Positions 45,399 to 55,816 are shown, counted from the first letter of the stretch. The stretch is 64,000 nucleotides of DNA from Grifola frondosa (GCA_001683735.1 LUGG01000034.1:23875-87874); one strand, 5' to 3'. The notes: generated from the letters alone by a model not told the origin. Made by a program: numbers and translations.

Positions 45399-45760
45399 AT
45401 GCCGCCCTACGAAGTAAGTTCCTTTCGATCATTTTCGATCTTGATCGATCGGCTAATGTTAATCTAATTTCAGATCAACTCGTCTGTTAACTTCTTTGAA
45501 GACGGAGCCGTTCAGACCGGAAAAATCATTGCTGTTGAAACTATCGACGTAAGTCTTCTTTAAATTATATTCTGAACATCTTCTTTTCTAATACATGTCG
45601 TCGTCGAATAGGGAGTGGGTGTGGTGACCATCCAAGTTGGTAATACGGACACTCGCCCAGTTCAACTGCCGTGAGTCATTCTCGCCTTCTTTTTCTATAG
45701 TTATCTAACTTGATTCCTCGATATTCTAGGATGATGAGTGTGTTCCCTGCTAGCACCTAG
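45399..45760 (+). CDS. Four-exon gene for a 59-residue protein, unrecognised
   Basis: Exons 45,399-45,413, 45,474-45,548, 45,612-45,670 and 45,730-45,760 join in frame to 60 codons including TAG. All introns are 59-63 nt with canonical ends (GTAAGT..TTTCAG, GTAAGT..AATAG, GTGAGT..TCTAG). The protein starts MPPYEINSSVNFFEDGAVQT and has alternating hydrophobic residues (GKIIAVETIDGVGVVTIQVG), suggesting a small β-barrel. No signal peptide or membrane segment. Not recognised. It lies inside the insert, antisense to the gypsy genes, with a TATA box upstream. Perfect splice structure beside decayed neighbours suggests recent function. Confidence 0.6.
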
Positions 45761-45974
45761 AACAGCTCATATACAGATCGTGAATCTATAAATATCCTGC
45801 TATTTCTGGTTTTTTGGTAACTTTTCGCAATCAAATATGAATCCGGTCTGATCAATGCTTGCCTTCCCTTTCTGGTAACCTGCTTCAAATTATCTTCTGG
45901 GTTTTCTTCCTTTATCTCAATCTGATATCCTGCCTATTCTGATATTTTTCCAATGGCACTTGTGTATTTCTCCT

Positions 45975-46640
45975 TTAAAGGTTGTCCAAATCCCACTTGT
46001 TAATTCCTAGATCCTGTTTTAATCTGGTGTAAAGACCATTTTCCCCACATATTATTGGGCCATCATCATCGATATTGCCTTGCTCATCAGTCTGTGATCC
46101 TTGATCCTTTACCTTGATCAATTCTGGCTCAGAGTTTCCTGCTACTGTTTCCACTACATTGGTCTCTACAATGTCTTCCTGAGGCTTTCGCAAATTCTCT
46201 TGGGCAAATACCATATGGAGAACTGCATGACCTTCCCGTTGCTTTCCATTAACTGTTATTTTAACATCCTGCAACAAGTACTGTTGCTCCTGAATACTTG
46301 TCAGATTGGCATTTGGTTCCTCCTGAATTGTTCGAGCATTCTTGGCAGAAATGTGGGTTATGGGGAGGGCAACATCATCTACTGCTTGCCCTATTTGAAA
46401 TTGGAAGGTTGTTCGCATGTTGTGATACAACCGTTGATTTTCCATTTCAACCCATCTATCATATTCGGTGTGTTCCTTCAGATTTTCAACTTCTGCCGGA
46501 TCATTGGAGCCGTTGTCCCAGCATCCAGGGTCATTGATATCTGTTGGCCCTACTAATTGTGCACCATCTGTAGCTTCCCATCGATAAATAGGTATTTCTT
46601 CGGAATCTCGCTTCAGTAGCTCTGATAACTGTCGCTCCAA
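45975..46640 (-). pseudogene. Gypsy gag-pol linker segment
   Basis: A 221-codon minus-strand frame, acidic and Gln-rich (SELLKRDSEEIPIYRWEATD ... GENGLYTRLKQDLGINKWDL), with no catalytic motif. By position it follows the protease-like segments and ends at TAA where the foreign block begins. Similar acidic regions occur between protease and RT in basidiomycete gypsy polyproteins. Confidence 0.45.
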
Positions 46641-46758
46641 CCTTCTGGGTCTCTGCAGTGCTCGGATTCTCTATGTTCTGCTCGTTGATAACAATGCACA
46701 CAGTCGTAAAGTCCGATCAAGTACAGCTTTCTGTATTCCTGGGCTTGTGATTAATATC

Positions 46759-47425
46759 TCATAAGTGTTGATTCCATGATAGTCTCGGAGTCCTACAAAA
46801 CCCCTCAGGCTTATGACTTAAACTGAATTCATTCTTCCATTGCCATGGTCGGCCAAGGAGTCCTGGCACAGCCAAACCTTCTATGATATACAGGGTTGCC
46901 TGAGTATCAACACGGCCTATGGTCAGGGTTACATCCCAAGCTCCAATACAGGTAAGAGGATTTCCTGATATGTCCCTAATGATGACTCCTTTTCCTATCT
47001 CACGACTTGTTCCTCTTGCTGACTCCATACATTTGCATTTACACAGTCGATTTGCGATCCGTATCAACTACAAATGGGATGGTCGTGTGTCCTGCATACA
47101 TATGAAGTACAATCATTGGATCAAGGTGGGACCATGGTCCAATTGTCAGTCCATCATAACAGGTAGGTCCGACTTGAGCTACTTGGGGAACTACATCAGG
47201 CTTCAGTCCTTCAGCAGTTAACATCATTAGATGAGTATCAACAGGTCGTCCAAGTAAACGACCAAGTTTCCCCATGTTCTTTCTAGAGTGTGGGTATAAT
47301 TGCACAATGGCATGTCCATTGCAATGAACATCTCGGAAGAAGAATTGCGCATCCCGAATAAGAAAGGTCTGAGCTCCATAATCTGCTGTCTCATCTTTTA
47401 TGAACTCTACACCATTATCTGCCAT
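46759..47425 (-). pseudogene. Second retropepsin-like segment of the gypsy element
   Basis: Two overlapping minus-strand frames give HTTIPFVVDTD and then GAWDVTLTIGRVDTQATLYI and GLAVPGLLGRPWQWKN. The hydrophobic-DT(G) start and the end strand LLGRP are the outline of an aspartic-protease fold. The catalytic triplet is DTD here, so it may be inactive or structural. It resembles the DUF4100/protease-like pair of other mushroom gypsy elements. Confidence 0.5.
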
Positions 47426-47907
47426 TAAGGTACTTGCTCCAATCTTTCTTGTCTTGTCTGTTCTAAAGTCTCCATCTGGGTGGTTAACAGAGACTGATAC
47501 ATGGCCATTTCTCGACTTTGCCGGCGATATACCTGATTCAGTCTCCCATTTGCTTTCTTCCTTATTGTAATCTTCCTGAATTCTGAGGCTAGACTCTCCT
47601 TATCTGATTCTTCATCTGCATCTGTACTTTCTTCATCTGAATCTGTCTCTGTATATCCTCTATATCTGAACTGTATTCATCTTCACTCTTGACACTTTTC
47701 TCAGAGCTCTTGTCACTATCATCATCATCAGCTACTGACTCAATCCTGGACAATGTCTCGGGTTGCTTTGGGGCTTCTCCTCAACAATAGTTGCAAATGA
47801 GGCTGCACTTCCTATGTCTTCATGTGATGACACGAAAGACTTCAGAATCAGGATGTCCTGGAGGCCCTCTGAAGGTAAGGAAAGTTCCTTCATCCCTTCA
47901 CGTATTC

Positions 47908-48261
47908 CTACACCAAAGGCTCGTTGCCAGGCCTACCTAATAATCCTTCAAATGGAGGGTTAGGTGCCACATATGCATTAAACCTAGTGTTTATGTGTCC
48001 AAATTTCAGAGGCACATCACTAACAAGACCTAGTAAGTCTCCTGTGCCACCATTTGCATCATTTATGCTAATAGCACGGGACTTGTCCATGGGCCTTTGC
48101 ACAATAGACTTCCAGATCCTTTCACTGATTATATTCAACTGGGATCCTGTGTCAATGATAAAGTTCACTGGCTTCTCATTGCAGTCCATGGTTAACCGGA
48201 TAAGAGGTGATCGGGTCTCATTTATTCCTGAGATTAAATCTGCTGTAAATCCAGATACCAA
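47908..48261 (-). pseudogene. Gypsy aspartic protease (retropepsin)
   Basis: Contains VNFIIDTGSQLNIISERIWK, with the DTG active site, then DLLGLVSDVPLKFGHINTRF and the closing strand FEGLLGRPGNEPLV. It would cut the gag-pol polyprotein. It lies downstream of gag in element sense and is separated from it by shifts. Confidence 0.75.
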
Positions 48262-50171
48262 GTGTGCTGCTGGTCCTGTCCTGGTTCTATCTTCTTGACC
48301 TTCAAGGCATTCTGCAATTGCTGTGACACCTCCTTGGATCCCAAATAGTTCTCCAACTGATATTGTGAAAGGAATTTCAGAATCCTATTCATAATATTTG
48401 ATGCGTCCACTTCCTGGCTAATTGCTGATGTCTTGTTTGGTCCTCGGTTCTTTTCTACAGTCTTATCTGGCTGATTTCGAAGCATGCGAGCCATTGCTGG
48501 GTCATCAACCATTTCCGCATCATTATCAGGATTGAATGATCTTTGCTGGACTTCGAAAGGACGTTCCTTGAAATGGGGATATGAACTTGATGTTGATGGC
48601 TGTGGCTTATAAGCAGTAGTATGTGTGCGGAGCCTCTTTCTCTTTCCCTTTACTGGGAAGAGATGGCCTAGTGCTTTCATATGGCTGCTTTCGATAGGTC
48701 CGAGCTTCCTTTGAAGTCTTTTCAGCTGGTAAAACCATAACCTCTGCATCTGATTCATCTTCTGACTCTACAAGAGCCTTCCCATAGGTTACAAAATGAA
48801 CCTGAGGCACAGCATCCTTGATGGCTTGCACCCAGTTCTCTGCTCCATTTCGCTGAATAACGTTTCCATTTTTATCAGTAAATCGTCCTCGGTAATCCTT
48901 AAGGAGATGTCCTTTGGACATCAATCTTGGATCTTTGGGCAATTTCCCATGATATGTCCTTGCTCTCCACATCCATAACATCCTAGTCCTGATGGTGGTG
49001 GAAATCTTCCAGGTGAGAATCGATTAGGATCTGGTCTTTCAAATCTTGGTGGTCCTGCTGGCTGAGCTGGTCTTCCAAAGGGTGCTGCCTGATTAATATG
49101 GGGAAGAGGTAAGCATCTTGTAACCAATGGGTTTATATTGGATGCCTTCAAGAACAAAATTCCATATTGCGGATCATTTACAGACAGCTTAGTCATTTGC
49201 TTAACTAGCTTATCTATTTCTGACTCCTCTGGCTCCTTTGGAGATTCCTTCACGACTCTTCCAATGCTCTTCTTCAATTTAGGTGCTGGCTCTGTTGGCC
49301 GAGTCACCTCTTCATCATCATCTGTGTCACTGTCATCATATACCCTTTTTGGCTTAACTCTTGATTTCCTTGCTGGCTGTCTCCTAGCCTTCCTAGCTGG
49401 GGCTATCCTTTCATCATCACTTGCTTCATCATCTGAATCTTCTATTCTGCTATCATGCTTGAAGATATCCTCAGTTCCAAGTCTTTCTGTGTCGAAACGA
49501 TCTGGGCCTAACAATCCTTCAGCTGCTTGCTGAATCATAGCTGGCTGGAATGGTTCTGACATATCATGCATAGGGTGGAGAGCTAAGATCCTAACTTCCA
49601 ATCTTTTTCTGAATGAAGGAGGTAATCCTATCCACAGGTAATATGCATAATCATCCTCAGTAAGCTTTGCCTGACCTCGGAGCCATCCTGCAATTCGGAT
49701 GAATTTCCTAAGGTATCGTCTCCAATCTTTCAATTCATGAATTGACTCTCTTCTAAATTGGGCTGAAAATGCCTGGAGGTCCTTAAGTCTGAATCTCTTA
49801 GACTCCAGATCTGCATTGAAGTATATGATCACATTAGATCGTAACTCATCCCAATTGCCTTCTCTGTAACTTGAAAATCCTTCAATCGTCTCTCTGACCC
49901 TTCGCGAGCAGTAATCTGTGACAAATTCGCATTTTTCTGCTGTGGTCAGGTGATGAAGAGCTGCCAACTTTTCAAAGTGGCGTAGAAATGGGTGCACTTC
50001 TGCTGCCTCTCCTCTGAATAGCTTTGGGGCATTCTTCGTTCCTTCAACTGGCATATCCATTGCAGACCTACTACTGAATCCACTCATGGAAAACTGAGTA
50101 TCTGATAATGGACTATGTTCATTCGGGGGATCACGATGATCCGTGTACATTCTGGTAACCTTTGGTAACAA
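48234..50171 (-). pseudogene. Gypsy gag (capsid and zinc knuckle) and gag-protease linker
   Basis: The first frame (50,171-48,921, 416 codons) holds a retrotransposon gag domain: PKLFRGEAAEVHPFLRHFEK, KCEFVTDYCSRRVRETIEGF and LKDLQAFSAQFRRESIHELK. An acidic/basic linker follows (DDSDTDDDEEVTRP), ending in a CCHC knuckle, CYGCGEQGHIMGNC (CX2CX4HX4C). A stop at 48,921 and shifts split off the downstream part (GHLLKDYRGRFTDKNGNVIQ; NRILKFLSQYQLENYLGSKE). Gag packages element RNA into particles. Length and order fit a full-size gag. Confidence 0.85.
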
Positions 50172-50271
50172 GGCCTGACTTGGGTTCTTATCTGAATCTG
50201 CAATATCCAGGTTTGTCTCCAGATTTCGTTCTAATTGACTTTTGGGCTTATTGAATTTACTTCCACACCCC

Positions 50272-50288
50272 CCTCGCGGTGGGCTCCA
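50272..50288 (-). promoter_or_regulatory. tRNA primer-binding site of the gypsy element
   Basis: In element sense TGGAGCCCACCGCGAGG begins six bases inside the 5' LTR. It would pair with a tRNA ending GGGCTCCA; a U before CCA is known for tRNA-Cys, so that primer is a guess. Confidence 0.5.
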
Positions 50289-50294
50289 ACTCTT

Positions 50295-52327
50295 TGTAAG
50301 GGGTTATTGACGTACGTGAGAGTTCCTGTCTGAGAATAAATTTCTAACACAAGAATTTGTTCACAGAAGGATTTATTTTTCAAGCAAGGGGTTCAGTAAA
50401 ACTGAATTATAAGCAGCAAGAAATTTAAAAGCCTTCAATACTTCAATGTGCACCAAGCGTGACGGGTTTTCCTACTTTTCCGGTCAGAGGCTCAGCCGAG
50501 TCCGGAAATCCGAGATTTATCAAATATATAAGATTCAGGTACGTAGATTCCAAATGAATGTCAGGGATATTACTTGCTAACACTTGCGACTTCAATTCCT
50601 GGTCTCGTGAGTGTGCTCAACCTAGCCTACTGTCCTGTAGGGTCCTTGAGTCTTCCTGCCTGGGTCTGTACTTTCAGAGCACTTGTCTGAACAGTCAAAC
50701 AGCCCAAGAAACTTCTTGTTTCGAACTTAAACTTGCACTTTCCTTACGCTGCAATCTGCTGTCTTGCTACTGAGAATATTCTACTGCAGAGTACTCAACC
50801 TATCCTACTTTCCTTGTAGGGTCCTTGAGATGCTCTTCTTGGACTTGTACTACCAGAGCTCAGTCTGGTCAGGTGACAATCCAAGGTGAAATTCACACAG
50901 AAGGAGAGGGCACACAGATGTCTGGGGTGAAAGTGGATAAAAACTATATTATTCTCAGGGGGGCAGTTTGGCCTGCTTTTATACCCTGAGGAAATTCTAG
51001 AACATTCCATTCCCTATGGGCCTGGAACATTCTAGGCTATGTTACAAAAGTACAAAAAACTACATAATTATTACAAGATTTCCTTTCTCAGCTCATTTCT
51101 GCACCAAATCCTTCTGTTCTATTCATATCTCCTACTTTTCTCCTGATCTCTGTAGCTGGGCCTTGTCTAGATGGTCTGGGCTCATGGTCTGGGTGGTCCT
51201 AGTTCTAATCTGGGTCTGCCTGGGCTTGCAAAGTGGGGCCATAAGTGACAGCACCCTAGATTTGAGGGTATCTTTTGCTAAACCTAGGTCACACTGGGCC
51301 TTTGAAAAAGGGCTAGGCCATTCCGGAACCTTCTAGGGTCCTGTATGTTGGTCTAGGCTCAGGGTCCAGGTGGTCAAACAACTTGCCTGGGCTTGTCCGG
51401 GTCTTTAAACTGGTGTTCTAACTCAGAGTACCCTAAATTTGAGGGTGTTCTTCAATGAGCCTAGGTTGTGCTGGGCTTTTGAAAAGACCTGGAGCATTCT
51501 GGACCTTCTCAGAGTCTGTAGGCTTGCCTAGGCCTTGTCTAGGTCCTTTTTCAATTAGCCTTTGAACCATTTAAATCCTTCTGATAATCATTTTTATATA
51601 TGCCCATTTACCAAGCACATTTCTTTGACTTTTTGGAATAATGCAAACTGAGTGCTAACTGTGAAAGAGGGAAAAATGTATACAGTGTCATGTGACCTAG
51701 TTCTTCCATCCATGCCCTTCATAGATCAACAGAAAGTCATCCATCAGTCTCGCATCTCCTGCTTGCAGCATGTTCTTCGGCAATTCAACTATATCGCTGT
51801 TCGGCTTCAACATTCCTCTGCGATGAGCAATGTTCCAAATGATCCATGCATCCAACCATTCAAACATGGCTAGAATGGAATAGGGAACTCCCACTGCTAC
51901 TTCTTGGGTGCCTGTGTAATGCTCCACAGCAACAATGACTCGAGTCTCCTGAAATTGAAGGATGCGGGTGATTTGTCCTGTAAACTCGATGTTGGGTCCC
52001 AAAAGATGAAGGGGACCAGAGAAATAGACTGGAATAAGATGATCCTGGACTGGATCGAGGATGAGAATATGTTTGCGAGTCTGTCGATGCACTCGATAGT
52101 AGGGAACCTGAATATCACAAGGGTATGAAGTTGCCTGCATGATGGTGGTGGACGGGAACAAGAATGCCTGGAAATAGCCGAACAAAATTATGCTTTATTT
52201 ATGAGTATAAGCACGTGATCATATTCCCGATTTGATGTCCCATGCCATATCATTTACTGATGACAGGATGTGCAAAATCAATGTTATTTTGCCATGTCCA
52301 GGTACCAAACACATTTGGTGCGTGACA
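50295..52327 (-). repeat. LTR (element 5' end), 2,033 bp
   Basis: Near-identical partner of 33,448-35,476, with the same TG..CA ends, internal repeat pairs and ORF. It should carry the element's promoter on the minus strand; no clear TATA box was picked. Confidence 0.9.
51697..52185 (-). CDS. LTR-borne ORF, 162 codons (5' LTR copy)
   Basis: Same ORF as at 34,848-35,336, here reading DPVQDHLIPVYFSGPLHLLG without the compensating shifts, so probably the ancestral form. The middle and end (QETRVIVAVEHYTGTQEVAV, WLDAWIIWNIAHRRGM, DIVELPKNMLQAGDARLMDD) look like folded protein, not random translation. No family recognised; possibly BAH-like. Its location inside a repeat that must be copied at both ends means that each insertion duplicates the gene. 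Confidence 0.45.
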   Translation of the reverse strand: MFGYFQAFLFPSTTIMQATSYPCDIQVPYYRVHRQTRKHILILDPVQDHLIPVYFSGPLHLLGPNIEFTGQITRILQFQETRVIVAVEHYTGTQEVAVGVPYSILAMFEWLDAWIIWNIAHRRGMLKPNSDIVELPKNMLQAGDARLMDDFLLIYEGHGWKN

Positions 52328-52403
52328 ACGCAAGAAAGCTTCTAGCTCCCAGAAGGTCCAAGGTCCGAGAACGCCGCTAATTGTCAAGGATAGTGCAGGC
52401 TTT

Positions 52404-53683
52404 ATGAGTGAAGACGAGGAAGTTGAACACGAGGCCGCTAAGTCCAGTCCTGTCAAAGGGGGACAACGGCTAACAAGCAATGTATGTGATTTACATGTTA
52501 GAAGTGAAGTACTAAACGTCACGCACACTCAGGGCATTGTCACGGTCACAGCAGTGAAAACTGAACCCTCCGAATCTGGCGACCTGGTCGAGTCAGCCCA
52601 TGTGAAGAAATCCAGTGGAAGCAAACCTTCCTCTCGGGTGGAGTCGTGGTACAAGGCCTCTCGGAATTACGAGCTACCGGACGGAACAGCAATTCGGTTC
52701 TCACGTCTGTTCATGCCGACCATTATCGCATACGTTATGTCGCTTGAAAACCCTTGGTCGTTTGTTGAGCCGGGCGCTAAGGACATGTCGCAGAACCTCA
52801 AGATCTGTAGTGTGTTGTGGGATCTTACGTATGGAGACGTTGAGGCGCCGGACCCGATCAACTTGCTTTGCTACAAGGTGAGTTTAACGCACAATCTTGA
52901 AAGTACTTACTACGACCCATCTACCCGCAGATAACCCAGAAATTGAGCGAGCATCGGCACTCGATAGGCAATAAGGCGATCCGCGACTGGGACAAGATCT
53001 TCAAGAAGGACCCGTCTACAGCTTATGATCTTGCCGAACGAGCGAAGGCTGCGACAATGATTCTGAGAGACGACGAGTTTCTTTATTCGAATCCTAAGGT
53101 TTGCATTCATTACCTTTCAATCACACAATTCAATCATTTCGTCAATAGGTTCAAGAGGGCCTTTTTCGCACTCCGGTCATCCTCTCAGTTCTTGGCCACC
53201 ATCTTAACTTGGTCGGAAGTACAATCAGCATCCCTGGCTTGTACAGAAGCGAGGAGGATGCCTGGCCTATTGGTGCGATCGCTATTTCGGCAGCCGCGGT
53301 ACGTACAAATAGGCAAAATAAACCCAACCCAGCTGATCTGATGGCAGAGTGAGCGAGCGCTCTGGTTGTTTTCTGAGGAGCGCGTCTACGTCACTCCCGG
53401 TGATAAGGTCAAGTATCCCGAGCGGGAGTTCAGCGAGAAGAATGCCAACGAAAGCAAGTACCATAACCATTTTAGTGATGGCAGGTGGGGCAGTGCAATG
53501 CGCGAATATTCTGACTCGGCGGTGAGGCTTTCCCGGGGGAAGATTCTGTCCATCATCAAGAGAGCTGGACCTACTCCCGACGTCATCGTTATATCGGATG
53601 ACGATGTCCCGAAGACACGCAAACGCCGTATGCTCGTAGACAATGCACCAGACTCCGATTCTGGTGATTGCGAGGATGAGTAG
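52404..53683 (+). CDS. DUF6532-like basidiomycete protein
   Basis: ATG at 52,404 (MSEDEEVEHEAAKSSPVKGG) starts 77 bp right of the LTR. Four exons join: KASRNYELPDGTAIRFSRLF; ITQKLSEHRHSIGNKAIRDW; then YSNPK|VQEGLFRTPVILSVLGHH with GLYRSEEDAWPIGAIAISAA; then ERALWLFSEERVYVTPGDKV. Introns are about 50-60 nt with GT..AG ends. The last exon ends in an acidic/basic tail (VIVISDDDVPKTRKRRMLVD) at 53,683. The helical region with the FRTPVILSVL and AIAISAAASERAL blocks resembles DUF6532, common near mushroom transposons; the match is by pattern only. The 5' end may have been removed by the retroelement, since an open frame runs up to the LTR edge. Confidence 0.45.
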
Positions 53684-54129
53684 AACCAGTACGCACGTCC
53701 ATTTCTTTTTGATCATTGTTAACTATATGTTACAGTACATAAACGAGCGGCTGCAAATTCCGCGCCTCGAATACCCCGACTTGCATGAAGCCGATTACAT
53801 CTTTCCGTTCTCTCCACATTTTCACATGCCTTCCTTCGCCGAACTCTATCTCCGCTCTCTTCTCTCTACCACAGCCTGCACGAGCGTGCGCCTCGAATAC
53901 GCCAATGTCTATGCCGTCTACATCTCTCCATATGCACACTATGTTTCATATGTTTCCCTTTTCTAATCCCTCCATTTTTCTATGACCATTCGGACTTCTA
54001 ACTCGTACTATCTCCACTCCTTTGTGCTGTCTTGTGCTTTCTTATGATCTCATGCCCTCCCGTGCGCCGCGCTGTCCTATGCTCATATTTCTCACGGTTT
54101 TTCACCGGACTGTTTATGTTGCGTACAAG
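53684..54129. other. Intergenic, no gene seen
   Basis: Pyrimidine-rich on plus, with no supported ORF. It could contain the left end of the second transposon, but no inverted terminus was recognised. Confidence 0.35.
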
Positions 54130-55589
54130 CTACCTGGTTGGCCTGGATGGTCTCTTTGTTAGCTTGTTGGTCTGGATAGTCTTACAGAGCTTCGAGATGG
54201 TCTTTGATAGCTTGTATTTCTGTTTCCAGCTTACATGTCTTAATTTGACTTTTATGCTCACATTCATCTGAAGTCTCTGAAACATCTGAGTTCTCGGTGC
54301 TTCAGCTGAAATCACAACTTTTTCATATTTGAGGTCTTGAGCATCTTGAGCATCTTGAAGCATCTGGAACATCTTGAACATCTTGATTTTTTGAACACAT
54401 CTGGCAGTGCACAAAGCTGATAATTCAGATGGCCCCAGACAAGAAAGACAAATTCAGAGAGGGGGACCTTATGGATGGTCTGGTAGGTCTTGTTCGCTCG
54501 GGGTGTCTTGTACAAGACACTCCAGACGAAAAAGTGTAAATAAGACAGGTTTGCATTTTGCTGATGCAGGCGACCAGTTCGAGGCTCATGTTCACCTCAC
54601 TGTCACCTATAATACGTTCTGTCAAGGTGTATATATCCAAATCATTGGCCCCGCTGTGCTTGACCTGCAAATGCATAGCGTGAATGTTCAATGCTGTGAG
54701 CACCTCAGAATTGACACACCTCGTCTTTGAAGAACCACCGCTTGGAAGTCAATGCGTTGCTCACCGCAGTCTCGACTGTAGCCCAGTGAGAGCGGTTCTT
54801 CTCAACGTTGCATGGGAGATCAAATCGCAGTCGTTTGATAATAGTCTGGTGAATGTTCAACTTACAATGGGATATTGCAGCGAGATTAACAGGGTACGTA
54901 CAAGGACATGATTGATAGGCACTTTCTCACGATAGCCATGCAAGTTCGGTGACAGAAGGACAGCATGAGCATACTTCGCAATGTTTCCCTGAGAGATCAC
55001 ATGAGTGGTTATAATCGGATAGAATCAATCGACTCCGAGTACGCACCCTCAGCGCCTTCGATGGTCCCTCCCACACATTCTTGTCATCCTCAAGCTTGAC
55101 AAGCTTCTTCTGAGTGGCAAGTAGCTTGGTGTAAATCTTCGTGAGCTTCTTCTCTGTTGCAAGCTAATACAACAAGTGAGAGCCTGGTCAAAAAAATCAC
55201 TGAATTGACTTTACCTTGCTAAACTCTTGAACATCCGCTGTCTCAGAGGCATCAAGCTTAGCGCGCTTACACTCCTTCTCTGTGAATGCGGAGAGATTGG
55301 TACTGCTGAATCGATCTGGAACTTGGGACTGGGAGGTGCCCGGTGTGGCCTGTGAGTGTCCAGGTGTGCTCGGAGTCAGACGGTGCGTCGTATTGTTGTT
55401 TTCGTCGTCGTCCGAGCTCTCATTATCATCACTGTCTTCCTCCCTGCGACGCTTGCGTGGATGAGATGCGGGAGAAGGTGAGCGTTCGAGAGGATGTGAT
55501 TCTGGGGAAGGTGGATGAGCGAGAGTAGCTCGTGGTGTTGCAGGAAGTTGCTTCATTGCAGCACTGAGTGCAGTGCGGTCAATGCCCAT
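54130..55589 (-). CDS. Companion gene of the second transposon (coiled coil)
   Basis: ATG at 55,589 starts MGIDRTALSAAMKQLPATPR, followed by a Ser/Pro/Asp-rich region with a basic patch (HPRKRRREEDSDDNESSDDD). A GTAAAG donor ends exon 1 after EFSK. Exon 2 reads LATEKKLTKIYTKLLATQKK and LVKLEDDKNVWEGPSKALR. Exon 3 gives NIAKYAHAVLLSPNLHGYRE, and exon 4 TIIKRLRFDLPCNVEKNRSH with ALTSKRWFFKDE. The next exon starts VKHSGANDLDIYTLTERIIG. The 3' end is uncertain; a basic frame to 54,130 may be the tail. Such coiled-coil proteins accompany transposases in mushrooms. It is transcribed away from the transposase at 55,817, sharing a promoter of about 230 bp. Confidence 0.5.
54503..54520. repeat. 18-bp perfect palindrome
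   Basis: GTGTCTTGTACAAGACAC is its own reverse complement. It lies in the 3' part of the companion gene. Confidence 0.8.
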
Positions 55590-55816
55590 GATAACGAAAT
55601 TTAGGTCGGATTTGAGAAGTCTGTAATAAATGTTGAAAGGAAAGGGAAGTGAGAGCATAGAAAGCTGTGAATGTGCTTTGATCAGAGTGGCAACAGTGGT
55701 TAGCCACAATGTTTGAGAGTTGTGGGTGGCTCCATCCCACAGACATCACCGAGGACCTTCAACGCCCAAGTTATGGCTCCACGAAAGGCCATTGACACAT
55801 GTAACGTCATTTTTAC
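55590..55816. promoter_or_regulatory. Bidirectional promoter of the second transposon gene pair
   Basis: Lies between divergent starts. It holds an inverted pair CATGTAAcgtcattTTTACATG (55,797-55,818) at the transposase side and an AT-rich TATAAAAAG stretch at 55,825 just inside. Confidence 0.35.

Larger units (their letters stand above)
39868..45974. mobile_element. Foreign block inside the gypsy element, nature unknown
   Basis: This stretch, between element linker segments ending at 45,975 and resuming at 39,700, has no recognisable retroelement domain. 40.0-43.8 kb is GC-rich with CGCG-rich words; 43.8-45.4 kb is AT-richer and non-coding. It carries a minus-strand gene with a TATA box (40,696-41,942), splice-like signals on plus from 42.1 to 43.8 kb, and a clean four-exon plus-strand gene (45,399-45,760). 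It could be a nested transposon, captured host DNA, or cargo of the gypsy element. The right border was not found. Confidence 0.5.
33448..52327 (-). mobile_element. Ty3/gypsy LTR retrotransposon, 18.9 kb, with inserted foreign block
   Basis: Two long direct repeats (33,448-35,476 and 50,295-52,327) flank minus-strand gag, protease, RT, RNase H and integrase segments. In element sense each LTR begins TGTCACGCAC and ends CCTTACA. A primer-binding site starts TGGAGCCCACCGCGAGG six bases inside the upstream LTR, and a GGGGCGGA purine tract abuts the downstream LTR. The domain order protease-RT-RNase H-integrase is Ty3/gypsy. Between the gag-protease block and RT lies about 6.2 kb without retroelement homology (39.7-45.9 kb). 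The flanking 5-mers are TGCGT (left) and ACGCA (right), so no direct target duplication exists. All coding segments contain stops or shifts. Confidence 0.85.

Noticed and set aside
33443..52332. TGCGT/ACGCA read as a target site duplication
   Set aside because: The 5-mers are inverted, not direct, so they are not evidence of integrase-made duplication.
53643..53985. Plus-strand ORFs after the DUF6532-like gene
   Set aside because: They lie beyond the stop at 53,683, in pyrimidine-rich 3' sequence, with no motif.
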